Origin: CAYSCX01 sp964429575
GTDB lineage: Bacteria > Desulfobacterota > Binatia > Binatales > Binataceae
Assembly: GCA_964429575.1 (NCBI GenBank)
Contig: CAYSCX010000028.1
Span: 1-30,873 of the forward strand
Reading direction: 5' to 3'
DNA: 30,873 nt
In this document: positions 7,263 through 14,830 of the stretch, piece after piece
Position numbering within the stretch: position 1 is the first letter of the stretch
Layout: every line of letters begins with the position of its first letter
Notes under the pieces: model-generated
What the model saw: the letters and a program-made list of their open reading frames with translations, nothing else
Told to the model about the DNA's origin: nothing
Database searches by the model: none
Translations under genes and position numbers: made by a program

Positions 7263-7919
7263 CTACAATAGATAAACCAGCACGAACAGTAGCGGCCACA
7301 CCGCGCACACGAAGTACCAGTACACGGCGGCGACCTCGACGCCCGACGCATTGCGCGCGTTGTAACGGCCACGCATCGCAGCGCCGAGAACAAACAACAG
7401 CCAGATCACCGCGGCCGTGACGTGCGCCGCGTGGCATCCGATGAGCGTGTAGAAGGTTGCGCCGTAGACGCCGCTGCTGAGGCGGAGCCCGTGCGAGACA
7501 AGCCGCACCCACTCGGAGCCCTGAATCGAAAGGAACGCCGCGCCGAGCAGCGCGGTCACTGTGAGCCATCGGCGCATCAGGCGCTGGCGACTCTGATGCA
7601 CCGCGCGCACCGCGAGATACATGGTGGCGGCGCTGCCGAGCAGAACGAAAGTGTTCAACGTCGTGACTGCGATCGGCAGTTGCGGCAGTCCCGGTGGCGG
7701 CCAGAACGCGGCCTGCAAGCGGAACACGAGGAAGGCGCCGATTAGCCCGCTGAACAGCATCATCTCCGCGCCGATCAGCATCACGATCGCGAGCATCGCG
7801 TTGGAAATAAATGGACGGCGGCCTTCGTCGCCGCGCACGCCGCCGCCCTGCGAATGCGCGCGCCGCAGCGGTGCGAGCGGGCGAACCTTTGAGACCGATG
7901 CTCTCGAGCCGGATGCCAC
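7263..7919 (-). CDS. Heme-copper oxidase subunit III-like protein (divergent paralogue)
   Basis: 218 aa from a GTG start, one base after the stop of the 40-aa peptide gene; an ATG at 7943 is possible but would overlap that gene. Five helices follow a basic 45-residue N-terminus. Subunit III landmarks are present in weakened form: IQGSEWVRLV, IGCHAAHVTAAV and VYWYFVCAVWPLL. The canonical YWHFVD is replaced by YWYFVC. A second subunit III in the same operon as a normal one suggests a structural or assembly role, or a partner of an alternative oxidase form. Confidence 0.85.
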   Translation of the reverse strand: MASGSRASVSKVRPLAPLRRAHSQGGGVRGDEGRRPFISNAMLAIVMLIGAEMMLFSGLIGAFLVFRLQAAFWPPPGLPQLPIAVTTLNTFVLLGSAATMYLAVRAVHQSRQRLMRRWLTVTALLGAAFLSIQGSEWVRLVSHGLRLSSGVYGATFYTLIGCHAAHVTAAVIWLLFVLGAAMRGRYNARNASGVEVAAVYWYFVCAVWPLLFVLVYLL

Positions 7920-7920
7920 G

Positions 7921-8043
7921 TCAGTGCCTGGTGAACACCACAAACAGCGAAATCACTATCAGCGCGGCCGCAACGCCAAGCAGGACGAGGAGCGTGCGGC
8001 GGTTGCGTTCGTGCGAATCGTCGTACATCGCTTTGAAAGCCAT
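7921..8043 (-). CDS. 40-aa single-helix membrane peptide in the cox operon
   Basis: This gene is too short for ordinary calling. It reads MAFKAMYDDSHERNRR, then a hydrophobic stretch (about residues 18-37), then FTRH and a TGA. It starts 9 bp after the ctaB stop and its own stop is 1 base before the GTG of the subunit-III-like gene, so it fills the gap exactly. A basic, charged N-terminus followed by one helix resembles small oxidase subunits or CcoQ/CtaF-type accessory peptides. No family can be assigned from sequence alone. Confidence 0.65.
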   Translation of the reverse strand: MAFKAMYDDSHERNRRTLLVLLGVAAALIVISLFVVFTRH

Positions 8044-8052
8044 CGTGACGCC

Positions 8053-8955
8053 CTACAGCTGGTCCAGCACCAGCGCCAGCAGGACCACCGGCAGATATAC
8101 CAGCGACGCAAAGAGAACACGGCGCGCCGCCGCCGCGTTGTCCACCGCCCGGATCATTGCGATGGCGCACACGAGCATCGCGGCTCCCAGCGCCGCCGCG
8201 ACGATCAGATACGCGGTGCCAGCGTAACCGAGCACTGCCGGCAGCACGCCGATCACGATTAGCGCGATACAGGTTCCGATGATGACCGCAGCGGTGAGAC
8301 TGCCGCGCGCGGTGTCGGGCGGAAGCATTCGCACGCCGGCGCGGGCGAAGTCGTCGCGCCAGAGCGTTCCGATCGCGAGCGTGTGTGGCACCTGCCACAG
8401 GAACATGATCGCAAACATCAGCAGGGGCTCGAGGTCGAGAGTCCCGCGCGCGGCCGCCCATCCGGCGACCGGCGGCAACGCACCCGGGACCGCACCGACG
8501 ATGCAGCAGAGCCACGACGCGCGCTTTAGCGGCGTGTACGCGACCAGGTACACCACCGAAATCGCCGCGGTGACGAACGCGCATAAGAGATTCACCGCAA
8601 TCCACAGGAATGCGAAGCCAGCGGCGGTCGCGACAAGGCCAAAGACGAACGCCTCGACGGGCCGCATACGTCCGTCGGGCAGCGGCCGATGGCGCGTGCG
8701 CTCCATCTTCGCATCGAGTTCACGTTCGAAGTATTGGTTCAATGCGAGCGTACCGCCGGCCGCGATCGCGGTTCCGATTACGAGATTGAGTGCGACCGCG
8801 AAGTCGAAGCGGCCGTGCGCGCCGAGATAGTAACCGGCGAGCGTCGTCACCAGCACCATCGCCACGATTCGCGGCTTGGTGAGCGCGAAGTAATCGGCGA
8901 CGCGGCCGCGCGCGAGCGAAACGCTGGCTTCGATAGTGGCGGCGCGAACGGTCAC
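8053..8955 (-). CDS. ctaB: Protoheme IX farnesyltransferase (heme O synthase)
   Basis: 300 aa from a GTG start that overlaps the ctaA stop (GTGA). This UbiA-family enzyme joins farnesyl diphosphate to heme B to give heme O. The prenyl-diphosphate site is seen at residues 73-91, NQYFERELDAKMERTRHRP, where the first canonical Asp is Glu. The second loop YTPLKR follows. Around eight to nine membrane helices are expected. The product passes to CtaA, encoded immediately upstream in the same operon. Confidence 0.95.
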   Translation of the reverse strand: MTVRAATIEASVSLARGRVADYFALTKPRIVAMVLVTTLAGYYLGAHGRFDFAVALNLVIGTAIAAGGTLALNQYFERELDAKMERTRHRPLPDGRMRPVEAFVFGLVATAAGFAFLWIAVNLLCAFVTAAISVVYLVAYTPLKRASWLCCIVGAVPGALPPVAGWAAARGTLDLEPLLMFAIMFLWQVPHTLAIGTLWRDDFARAGVRMLPPDTARGSLTAAVIIGTCIALIVIGVLPAVLGYAGTAYLIVAAALGAAMLVCAIAMIRAVDNAAAARRVLFASLVYLPVVLLALVLDQL

Positions 8956-9959
8956 GCGGCTACTCCATGGTGCATGACGCGCCGCCGCTGACCGCGCGGC
9001 TGAGCGTCATCGGCAATCGCACTGGGGTGCGAGAGTCCGTACAGGCGATAAGAACGAAGCGTCAACGTGAGGCAGGTCGCGAGCAGCGCCGCGCCGATGA
9101 CCAAGTGAGTCGTGGCCGGGAGGACAGCGTTGCCCGTCCACACCGTCAATGCGCCGAGCGTTATCTGCACGGCGAGCAGCGTGAGCAGTGCGAGAGCGGG
9201 CCGGCGAAGCCAGGGTCGATCGCCATGGTCCCTCAGGGTGCGCGCGGCGAGCCAAATGACCATGGCTGCGACCGCGATCGCGCCGCAGCGGTGCGCGAAA
9301 TTCGCCGCGACAAATTGGTCGAAGTACGGCGGGATGATCTGTCCGAACGATAGTGGGAAGTCAGGAATCACGAGTCCCGCACCCATGTGCCGCATCAATG
9401 CGCCCACCAGCACCTGCGCGTAAATCACGGCGGTCGTGATGACGGCGAGCGTGGTGAGCGAAGGCGTTACAGCCGGTTTGATTTCGAGTTCCGCGGCCGC
9501 CCAGCGGCCGCTGGTGAACACGGCGAGCGCGACGAGCAGGCAGAAGAATGCCTGTGCCGTTGCTGCGTGGGTCACAGCGATCGCAAGCGGCAACTCGAAG
9601 AGCACGGTGATGCCGCCGAGCACGGCCTGCACCAGCACGAGACCCATCGCGAGGATCGCGAGGTTGCGCACCCAGCGCCGCGGTTCGACCTTGAGCGCCA
9701 AGAGCATAAGGCCGAGCGTCAGTATCAGAACAATGCCGGCGACCACGCGATGCGTATATTCGTAAACAATTCCAACGTGTTCGAACTGCGGGACCAGTTG
9801 GCCGTACGCAAGCGGCCAGTCGGGGACCGCGAGCCCGGAACCGGTGGTCGTCACCAGGCCGCCGGCGAAGAGCAGCGCAAACGCCGCCGCGACGAGAAAC
9901 ATCGCGAATCGATGCAGCGCAGGTGGCGCCGCAAGTTGCGCCGATGGTGCTGAGGACAT
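8952..9959 (-). CDS. ctaA: Heme A synthase
   Basis: 335 aa from the ATG at 9957-9959; longer starts overlap ctaD. The enzyme oxidises heme O to heme A in the membrane. Eight helices are arranged as two related halves. Conserved histidines are seen in YEYTHRVVAG (Glu67, His70), VTHAATAQ (His131), NFAHRCGA and TTHLVIG. DWPLAYGQLVPQFE and its second-half counterpart DFPLSFGQIIPPYFDQ show the internal duplication. The stop overlaps the ctaB start, so synthesis of the two heme-A enzymes is coupled. Confidence 0.95.
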   Translation of the reverse strand: MSSAPSAQLAAPPALHRFAMFLVAAAFALLFAGGLVTTTGSGLAVPDWPLAYGQLVPQFEHVGIVYEYTHRVVAGIVLILTLGLMLLALKVEPRRWVRNLAILAMGLVLVQAVLGGITVLFELPLAIAVTHAATAQAFFCLLVALAVFTSGRWAAAELEIKPAVTPSLTTLAVITTAVIYAQVLVGALMRHMGAGLVIPDFPLSFGQIIPPYFDQFVAANFAHRCGAIAVAAMVIWLAARTLRDHGDRPWLRRPALALLTLLAVQITLGALTVWTGNAVLPATTHLVIGAALLATCLTLTLRSYRLYGLSHPSAIADDAQPRGQRRRVMHHGVAA

Positions 9960-9981
9960 CGGAAACTCAGTCAGTTGCCCA

Positions 9982-11739
9982 TCAGTCGGCGGCGGCAGCC
10001 GCATGCCCGAGCCGCTCGGACTGCGGCAGGAAGTCACGGTCGCCGGACTCTGGCGAGCTGTATTCGTACGGCCCGCGATACACGACGGGAATCGATCCGG
10101 GCCAGTTGCCATGCGGCGGCGGCGACGGCGTGGTCCACTCGAGCGTGTTCGCATGCCACGGATTTTCGCTGGCCTTCTTGCCGCGCGCGAGGCTGTAGAT
10201 GAAGTTGGCGAGGAAGATGATCTGCGCCGCACCCAGCACCAGCGCGCTAATCGTGATGAATTCGTTCATGCCCTGCAGAGGTTTCAGGAAATCATACTGC
10301 ATCGGGTTGTAGATGCGGCGCATGTGCCCGCCCATCCCGAGGATGTGCATCGGAAAAAACGTGCAGTTGAATCCGACGAAGGTGATCCAGAAGTGGATCT
10401 TGCCGAGCGTCTCGTTCATCAGCTTTCCGAACATCTTCGGGAACCAGTAAACAATCGCGGCAAAAATCGCGAACAGGCTGCCGCCGAACAGCACGTAGTG
10501 GATGTGCGCGACGATGAAGTAGGTGTCGTGGATGTACATGTCCACCGGCGTCGATGCCATGAAGATGCCCGACAGCCCGCCGATGACGAACATCGAGACG
10601 AACGCGAGGCCATGCAGCATCGGCGTGGTGTAGTGGATGTCTCCCTTGTAGAGCGTGCCGAGCCAGTTAAAGGTCTTAATCGCCGAGGGCACCGCGATGA
10701 TCATGGTGGTCAGCATGAACCCGGTGCCGAGCGCGGGATCCATGCCCGACTGAAACATGTGGTGGCCCCAGACGACCCACGACAGGAATCCGATCGAGGC
10801 CATCGCGTAGGCCATCGAGCGATAGCCAAAGATGGGCTTGCGCGAGAACGTCGAGATCATCTCGGATGCAACGCCCATCGCGGGCAGGATCATGATGTAA
10901 ACCTCGGGATGGCCGAAGAACCAGAACAGGTGCTGCCACAGCAGCGGGTCGCCGCCGCCGCTCGGCAGAAAGAAGTGCGTGCCCGCCATCCGGTCGAAGA
11001 GCAACAGCGCGAGTCCGGTGGTCAGCACCGGCAGCGCGAGGAGCAGCAGGATCGCAGTGATGAACAGCGACCAGATGACCAGCGGCATCCGGAAGAAATA
11101 CATTCCCTCCGTGCGCATGTTCACGATGGTGGTGATGTAATTGATCGCGCCCATCAGCGACGACATCCCGAGCACGATCAGACTCATGCACCAAAGGTTT
11201 TGACCCCAATCGACGCCGGTATAGATGGACACGGCGCTCAGCGGTGTGTACGACGTCCAACCCGCCGCGGCCGCGCCTCCGGGCACAAAGAACGACGCGA
11301 TCATCAGCACGCCGGCCACGGCGCCGATCCAGAACGACAACATGTTGAGCCTTGGGAATGCCATGTCGCGCACGCCGAGCATCAACGGAATCAGGAAGTT
11401 GCCGAAGCATCCGATCAGGATTGGCATCACCACGAAGAAGATCATGATGGTGGCGTGCATCGTGAAGAACGCGTTGTAGGTGTTGGGCGGGATGATGCCC
11501 TGGTACATGGTCGGCTCGGGCACCCAGCCCATCAGCGGGACTGCGGTTTCGGGCCACGCAAGCTGCCACCGGACCAGCATCGCCATCAGCCCGCCGATCG
11601 CCATCATGAAGAGCGCCATGAACAGGAACTGGCGCGCGATCATCTTGTGGTCGGTCGAGAAGATGTAAGTGCGGACGAACCCGAGCTCGTGGTGCTCGCC
11701 GTGTCCGTGTTCAAGTGCGACTGCCGCCGTACTGCTCAT
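9982..11739 (-). CDS. ctaD: Cytochrome c oxidase subunit I (A1-type)
   Basis: 585 aa, twelve helices. Heme a ligands are His95 and His414 and the heme a3 ligand is His412. CuB ligands are His277 in GHPEVY (cross-linked Tyr281) plus His326 and His327 in WGHHMF. The D-channel aspartate (Asp125 in MLGVRDMAFPRLN), the HPEVY glutamate (Glu279) and the K-channel lysine (Lys355 in PSAIKTFNW) are all present. It is therefore a proton-pumping A1-family oxidase. A histidine-rich N-terminus (HGHGEHH) precedes helix 1. It lies 60 bp downstream of ctaC and 22 bp before ctaA. Confidence 0.97.
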   Translation of the reverse strand: MSSTAAVALEHGHGEHHELGFVRTYIFSTDHKMIARQFLFMALFMMAIGGLMAMLVRWQLAWPETAVPLMGWVPEPTMYQGIIPPNTYNAFFTMHATIMIFFVVMPILIGCFGNFLIPLMLGVRDMAFPRLNMLSFWIGAVAGVLMIASFFVPGGAAAAGWTSYTPLSAVSIYTGVDWGQNLWCMSLIVLGMSSLMGAINYITTIVNMRTEGMYFFRMPLVIWSLFITAILLLLALPVLTTGLALLLFDRMAGTHFFLPSGGGDPLLWQHLFWFFGHPEVYIMILPAMGVASEMISTFSRKPIFGYRSMAYAMASIGFLSWVVWGHHMFQSGMDPALGTGFMLTTMIIAVPSAIKTFNWLGTLYKGDIHYTTPMLHGLAFVSMFVIGGLSGIFMASTPVDMYIHDTYFIVAHIHYVLFGGSLFAIFAAIVYWFPKMFGKLMNETLGKIHFWITFVGFNCTFFPMHILGMGGHMRRIYNPMQYDFLKPLQGMNEFITISALVLGAAQIIFLANFIYSLARGKKASENPWHANTLEWTTPSPPPHGNWPGSIPVVYRGPYEYSSPESGDRDFLPQSERLGHAAAAAD

Positions 11740-11799
11740 CGTCGATTTCTCTCTCGTCTGTTCTTGCGAAGCCGTGCGCTGCGCATCGAAAGCCGCGGT

Positions 11800-12465
11800 C
11801 TATTCGCCGCTCGCGCGCTCCTTCATCCACTGCTGATATTCAGCGTCTGACTGAACGATCAGCGTGCCCAGCATTCCCGAGTGGCCAAATCCGCACAGCT
11901 CAGCGCAGGGAATCTCGTACTTTCCGGTTTCCTTGGCCACGAACCATACTTGAATGTTGCGGCCGGGCACCGCGTCCTGTTTGAGGCGCAGGTTCGGCAC
12001 AAAGAAACTATGGATGACGTCCTTGGCCTCGAGCTCGATGCGCACGACTTTGTTGACCGGGATGTGGAGGTCGTTGTCCATGACGAAGTCGTCGGCGGAG
12101 CCGAGCTTGCCGTCGAGTCCCGGGTAGGTGATTTCCCAATTGAACTGCTTGCCGGCGACCTTGTAGAAGACGTCGCCCGGCGGTCCGTGCTGCTTGACCT
12201 CGGCCCAGGTCGAATTGCTCATCAACGCGAGCGCGACCATGATCACCGCGGTGGCGGCAGTCCACACGAACTCGAGGTTGCGGTTGCCCTCGATGTAGCT
12301 CGCCTTGTGGCCGGGGCGGGCGCGATACCGCCACATGAAGGTGATCTGGGTGAGGAACACGGCGAGGAACGTAATCACCGTGATCCAGAAGATGACTAGG
12401 AAGAGCCAGTCGATTGACGGTCCGAAGGTGGAGATGTCATGCGGGAACCAGAGATGTTCGAGCAT
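11800..12465 (-). CDS. ctaC: Cytochrome c oxidase subunit II
   Basis: 221 aa, first gene of the operon. Two N-terminal helices (about 17-45 and 66-85) anchor a periplasmic cupredoxin domain. The CuA site is complete: His152 in VIHSFFVP and Cys187, Glu189, Cys191, His195 and Met198 in CAELCGFGHSGM. No fused cytochrome c domain follows, so a separate cytochrome c must donate electrons; the protein ends soon after CuA. No lipobox is evident. Confidence 0.95.
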   Translation of the reverse strand: MLEHLWFPHDISTFGPSIDWLFLVIFWITVITFLAVFLTQITFMWRYRARPGHKASYIEGNRNLEFVWTAATAVIMVALALMSNSTWAEVKQHGPPGDVFYKVAGKQFNWEITYPGLDGKLGSADDFVMDNDLHIPVNKVVRIELEAKDVIHSFFVPNLRLKQDAVPGRNIQVWFVAKETGKYEIPCAELCGFGHSGMLGTLIVQSDAEYQQWMKERASGE

Positions 12466-12889
12466 CTGTTTCTTACCCTGCGCGCGCGGTGAAATGCTCG
12501 CCAGTTTGCATCGATGCCACCGTCAAAGCGAGGTGCCCGCGCGCGCCTTCGCGCCCCCGACACATACCTCGGACGCCATTATGAGCATCGGACGGAACAT
12601 TAGCAAAATGAAAGATCACGCTCCCCGGGGTGAACTACAGCTAACGCATCGTATCAACGGTCCGGCCGATTTGCCAGTGTTTTAGCGGAACTCTCGCCGA
12701 CCCGTCCCTTTTGACGTGCCGCCGCATCAGCGGAGGTAACCTGGTGGCCGGACGAAGATATGCGACGCCCAAAAGGCGGCCAATTCTGCCGCCGCGCGGC
12801 GCTCGGCAACTACGTTTGGCCGTCGTTGTATCTTTCGGCTACAAGTCGCATGACGCCGCTTCGAACCGACGAGGAGGTCGCGACCGCGC
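12466..12889. other. Divergent intergenic region between the cox operon and the acyl-CoA synthetase
   Basis: About 420 bp with no credible gene. It holds a candidate cox promoter (12578-12606) on the minus strand. Near the plus-strand gene are a GAGGAGG ribosome-binding site (12871-12877) and a weak TTGGCC/TACAAG promoter-like pair around 12816-12845. Confidence 0.5.
12578..12606 (-). promoter_or_regulatory. Candidate promoter of the cox operon
   Basis: On the minus strand, TTGCTA (12606-12601), 17 bases and CATAAT (12583-12578) match sigma-70 boxes at 4/6 and 5/6. Transcription would start about 105 bases upstream of the ctaC ATG. I see no regulator site in it. Confidence 0.4.
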
Positions 12890-14677
12890 ATGCATGATCG
12901 TCCAGCTACGTTAGCCCAGCTCTTTGAGCGGCAAGTGCAAAAGTATGGTGCGCGGGCGTTTGTGCGCGACAAGCGCGGGGGCGCCTGGGTCGATCAGTCA
13001 TGGAGCCAGGTGTCTGATGCCGCCGGACGGTTGCGCGCGGGGCTGGCACGGCTGGGTGTAAAGGCTGGCGACAGGGTCGGAATCCTCTCCGACAATTGCC
13101 CGCAGTGGGTGATTGTCGATCAAGCGGCGCTGGGCCTGGGCGCGGTGGTGGTTCCGCTCTACACCACCAGCGCCGCCGACGAGACGCGCCACGTACTCAG
13201 CGACTGCGGAGCGTGCATCGTCGCGGCGAACGGCGAGGAGCATGTGAAGCGTCTGCTTTCACTGGCGCGCGAGCTTCCCGAGATGCGCGGGATTATCGCG
13301 ATGCATCCGGACGCCAAGCCGCAGGAGGCGAGCAACGGCGGTCCGGCGGTGATGACGCTGGCGTCGGCGAGCGCGGCGGAGCCGGGCGGGATAATCGAGG
13401 GCAGCCGCGACGAACTCGCGACGATCATCTACACGTCGGGCACCACCGGGCCGTCGAAAGGCGTGGTGCTGACACACGGCAACCTCCTTGCGAATTGCGA
13501 GGACGCGCTCTCGGCCCTGACGATCACCGAAAGCGACATCACGCTCTCATTCCTTCCGGTCGCGCATTCATTTGAACGAACCGCCGGTTACTACGCCGTG
13601 ATGATGGGTGGCGGAACGATTTCGTACGCCGAGGGGCTCGGGCAAATTCCGCAGAACCTGCTCGAGATACGGCCGACGCTGGTGCTCACAGTGCCGCGGC
13701 TGCTCGAAGTGATCTACAGCCGCGTGTTGCGCTCGATTGAGAAGGCGTCGCCGCTGCGCCGGCGCCTGTTCGATACGGCGGTGGCGGTTGGAGGGCGCGC
13801 CGCGGAGCATCGCAACCGCGGCGCCGCGGTGCCGGTGCATCTGGCGGCGCCGATGGCGCTGTTCCGCAGGGTCGTGTTCAAGCGAATCAACGACCTGTTC
13901 GGCGGAAGGATGCGCTATCTCATTTCGGGAGGTGCGCCGCTACCGGTCGAGATCAATCGGTTCTTTTCGGCGGCGGAAGTGCCGATCGTCGAGGGTTACG
14001 GTCTGACTGAAGCCGCGCCGATCGTGTCGGTCAATCTGCTGGGCGGGCGCAACAAGATCGGCACCGTGGGAAGGACGCTTGCGCACGTCGAGGCGAAAAC
14101 CGCGACCGACGGCGAACTGCTGGTGCGCGGGCCCAACGTGATGAAGGGGTATTACAAGCGCGAGCAGGAGACGCGGGATGCGATCGACGCGGACGGCTGG
14201 CTGCACACCGGAGACATCGCACGCATCGACGCGGACGGTTACATCCAGATCACGGATCGAAAAAAGGAAATCATCGTGCTGTCGAGCGGGAAGAACGTCT
14301 CGCCGGCGAACCTCGAGATGAAGCTGACGAGTGACGCGTACATCGCGCAGGCGTGCGTGATCGGCGACCGTCGCAAGCACCTCGCGGCGCTGCTGGTGCC
14401 CGACTTCGAGAGCCTCACCGACTTTCTGAAGCAGAACGGGCTTGCGGAAAAGCCGCACGACAAGATCTGCGAATCGGCGGAGCTGCGCAAGCTTTTCCAC
14501 GATCGGATCCGCGCGGTGAACCGGCAACTCTCGGACGTCGAAGCGATTGTGACGTTCACGCTGCTGCCGCAGCCGTTCACGCAGGAGGCGAGCGAGCTGA
14601 CACCATCGTTGAAGCTCAGACGCAAGATCGTGATGGAGCACTACAAGGGGCAGATCGAGTCGATGTTCAAGGACTGA
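12890..14677 (+). CDS. Long-chain fatty acid-CoA ligase (AMP-forming)
   Basis: 595 aa with the strong GAGGAGG 12-13 bp upstream. ANL-superfamily motifs occur in order: P-loop YTSGTTGPSKG (181-191), GYGLTEAAP (369-377), the hinge region GWLHTGD (436-442), DRKKEIIVLSSGKNVSP (456-472) and the C-terminal lysine in LTPSLKLRRK. It adenylates a fatty acid and transfers the acyl group to CoA. The length, and an about 60-residue insertion (about 285-345) before the SGGAP motif, fit the FadD15/ACSL-type long-chain group. It has its own direction and probably its own promoter. Confidence 0.93.
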   Translation: MHDRPATLAQLFERQVQKYGARAFVRDKRGGAWVDQSWSQVSDAAGRLRAGLARLGVKAGDRVGILSDNCPQWVIVDQAALGLGAVVVPLYTTSAADETRHVLSDCGACIVAANGEEHVKRLLSLARELPEMRGIIAMHPDAKPQEASNGGPAVMTLASASAAEPGGIIEGSRDELATIIYTSGTTGPSKGVVLTHGNLLANCEDALSALTITESDITLSFLPVAHSFERTAGYYAVMMGGGTISYAEGLGQIPQNLLEIRPTLVLTVPRLLEVIYSRVLRSIEKASPLRRRLFDTAVAVGGRAAEHRNRGAAVPVHLAAPMALFRRVVFKRINDLFGGRMRYLISGGAPLPVEINRFFSAAEVPIVEGYGLTEAAPIVSVNLLGGRNKIGTVGRTLAHVEAKTATDGELLVRGPNVMKGYYKREQETRDAIDADGWLHTGDIARIDADGYIQITDRKKEIIVLSSGKNVSPANLEMKLTSDAYIAQACVIGDRRKHLAALLVPDFESLTDFLKQNGLAEKPHDKICESAELRKLFHDRIRAVNRQLSDVEAIVTFTLLPQPFTQEASELTPSLKLRRKIVMEHYKGQIESMFKD

Positions 14678-14735
14678 GCGCGACGGCGCCGGAGCGACGG
14701 TGCCGACTTCTCTCGCCTCTCCCGCCCTGACGTAG

Positions 14736-14755
14736 GGGCGCACGGCTGTGCGCCC
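14736..14755. repeat. GGGCGCAC hairpin repeat
   Basis: GGGCGCACGGCTGTGCGCCC, preceded by GTAG. It is a copy of the unit at 4231-4250 with a different loop and is inverted relative to its flanking CTAC/GTAG. Confidence 0.7.
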
Positions 14756-14762
14756 TTCTGTG

Positions 14763-14815
14763 CCTCTCCCTGTCCTGGGAGAGGCCGGTGCGCGTGAGCG
14801 AAGCTCACGCGCACC
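14763..14815. terminator. Two adjacent strong hairpins between convergent genes
   Basis: CCTCTCCC-TGTCCT-GGGAGAGG (14763-14784) is followed by a perfect 13-bp stem with arms GGTGCGCGTGAGC and GCTCACGCGCACC and a GAA loop (14787-14815). They lie between the plus-strand ligase and the minus-strand propeller gene, so they may end transcription in both directions. No T-run follows on either strand. Confidence 0.45.
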
Positions 14816-14830
14816 GAGAGAGGGCGCCTA

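Noticed and set aside
7920..7943. ATG at 7943 as start of the subunit-III-like gene
   Set aside because: It would overlap the 40-aa membrane peptide gene; the GTG at 7919 sits one base after that gene's stop and fits the operon spacing better.
9844..11850. A 668-residue plus-strand open frame opposite ctaD and ctaA
   Set aside because: It is antisense to a highly conserved cytochrome oxidase gene and is very rich in Arg, His, Asp and Glu, the usual shadow composition in high-GC DNA.
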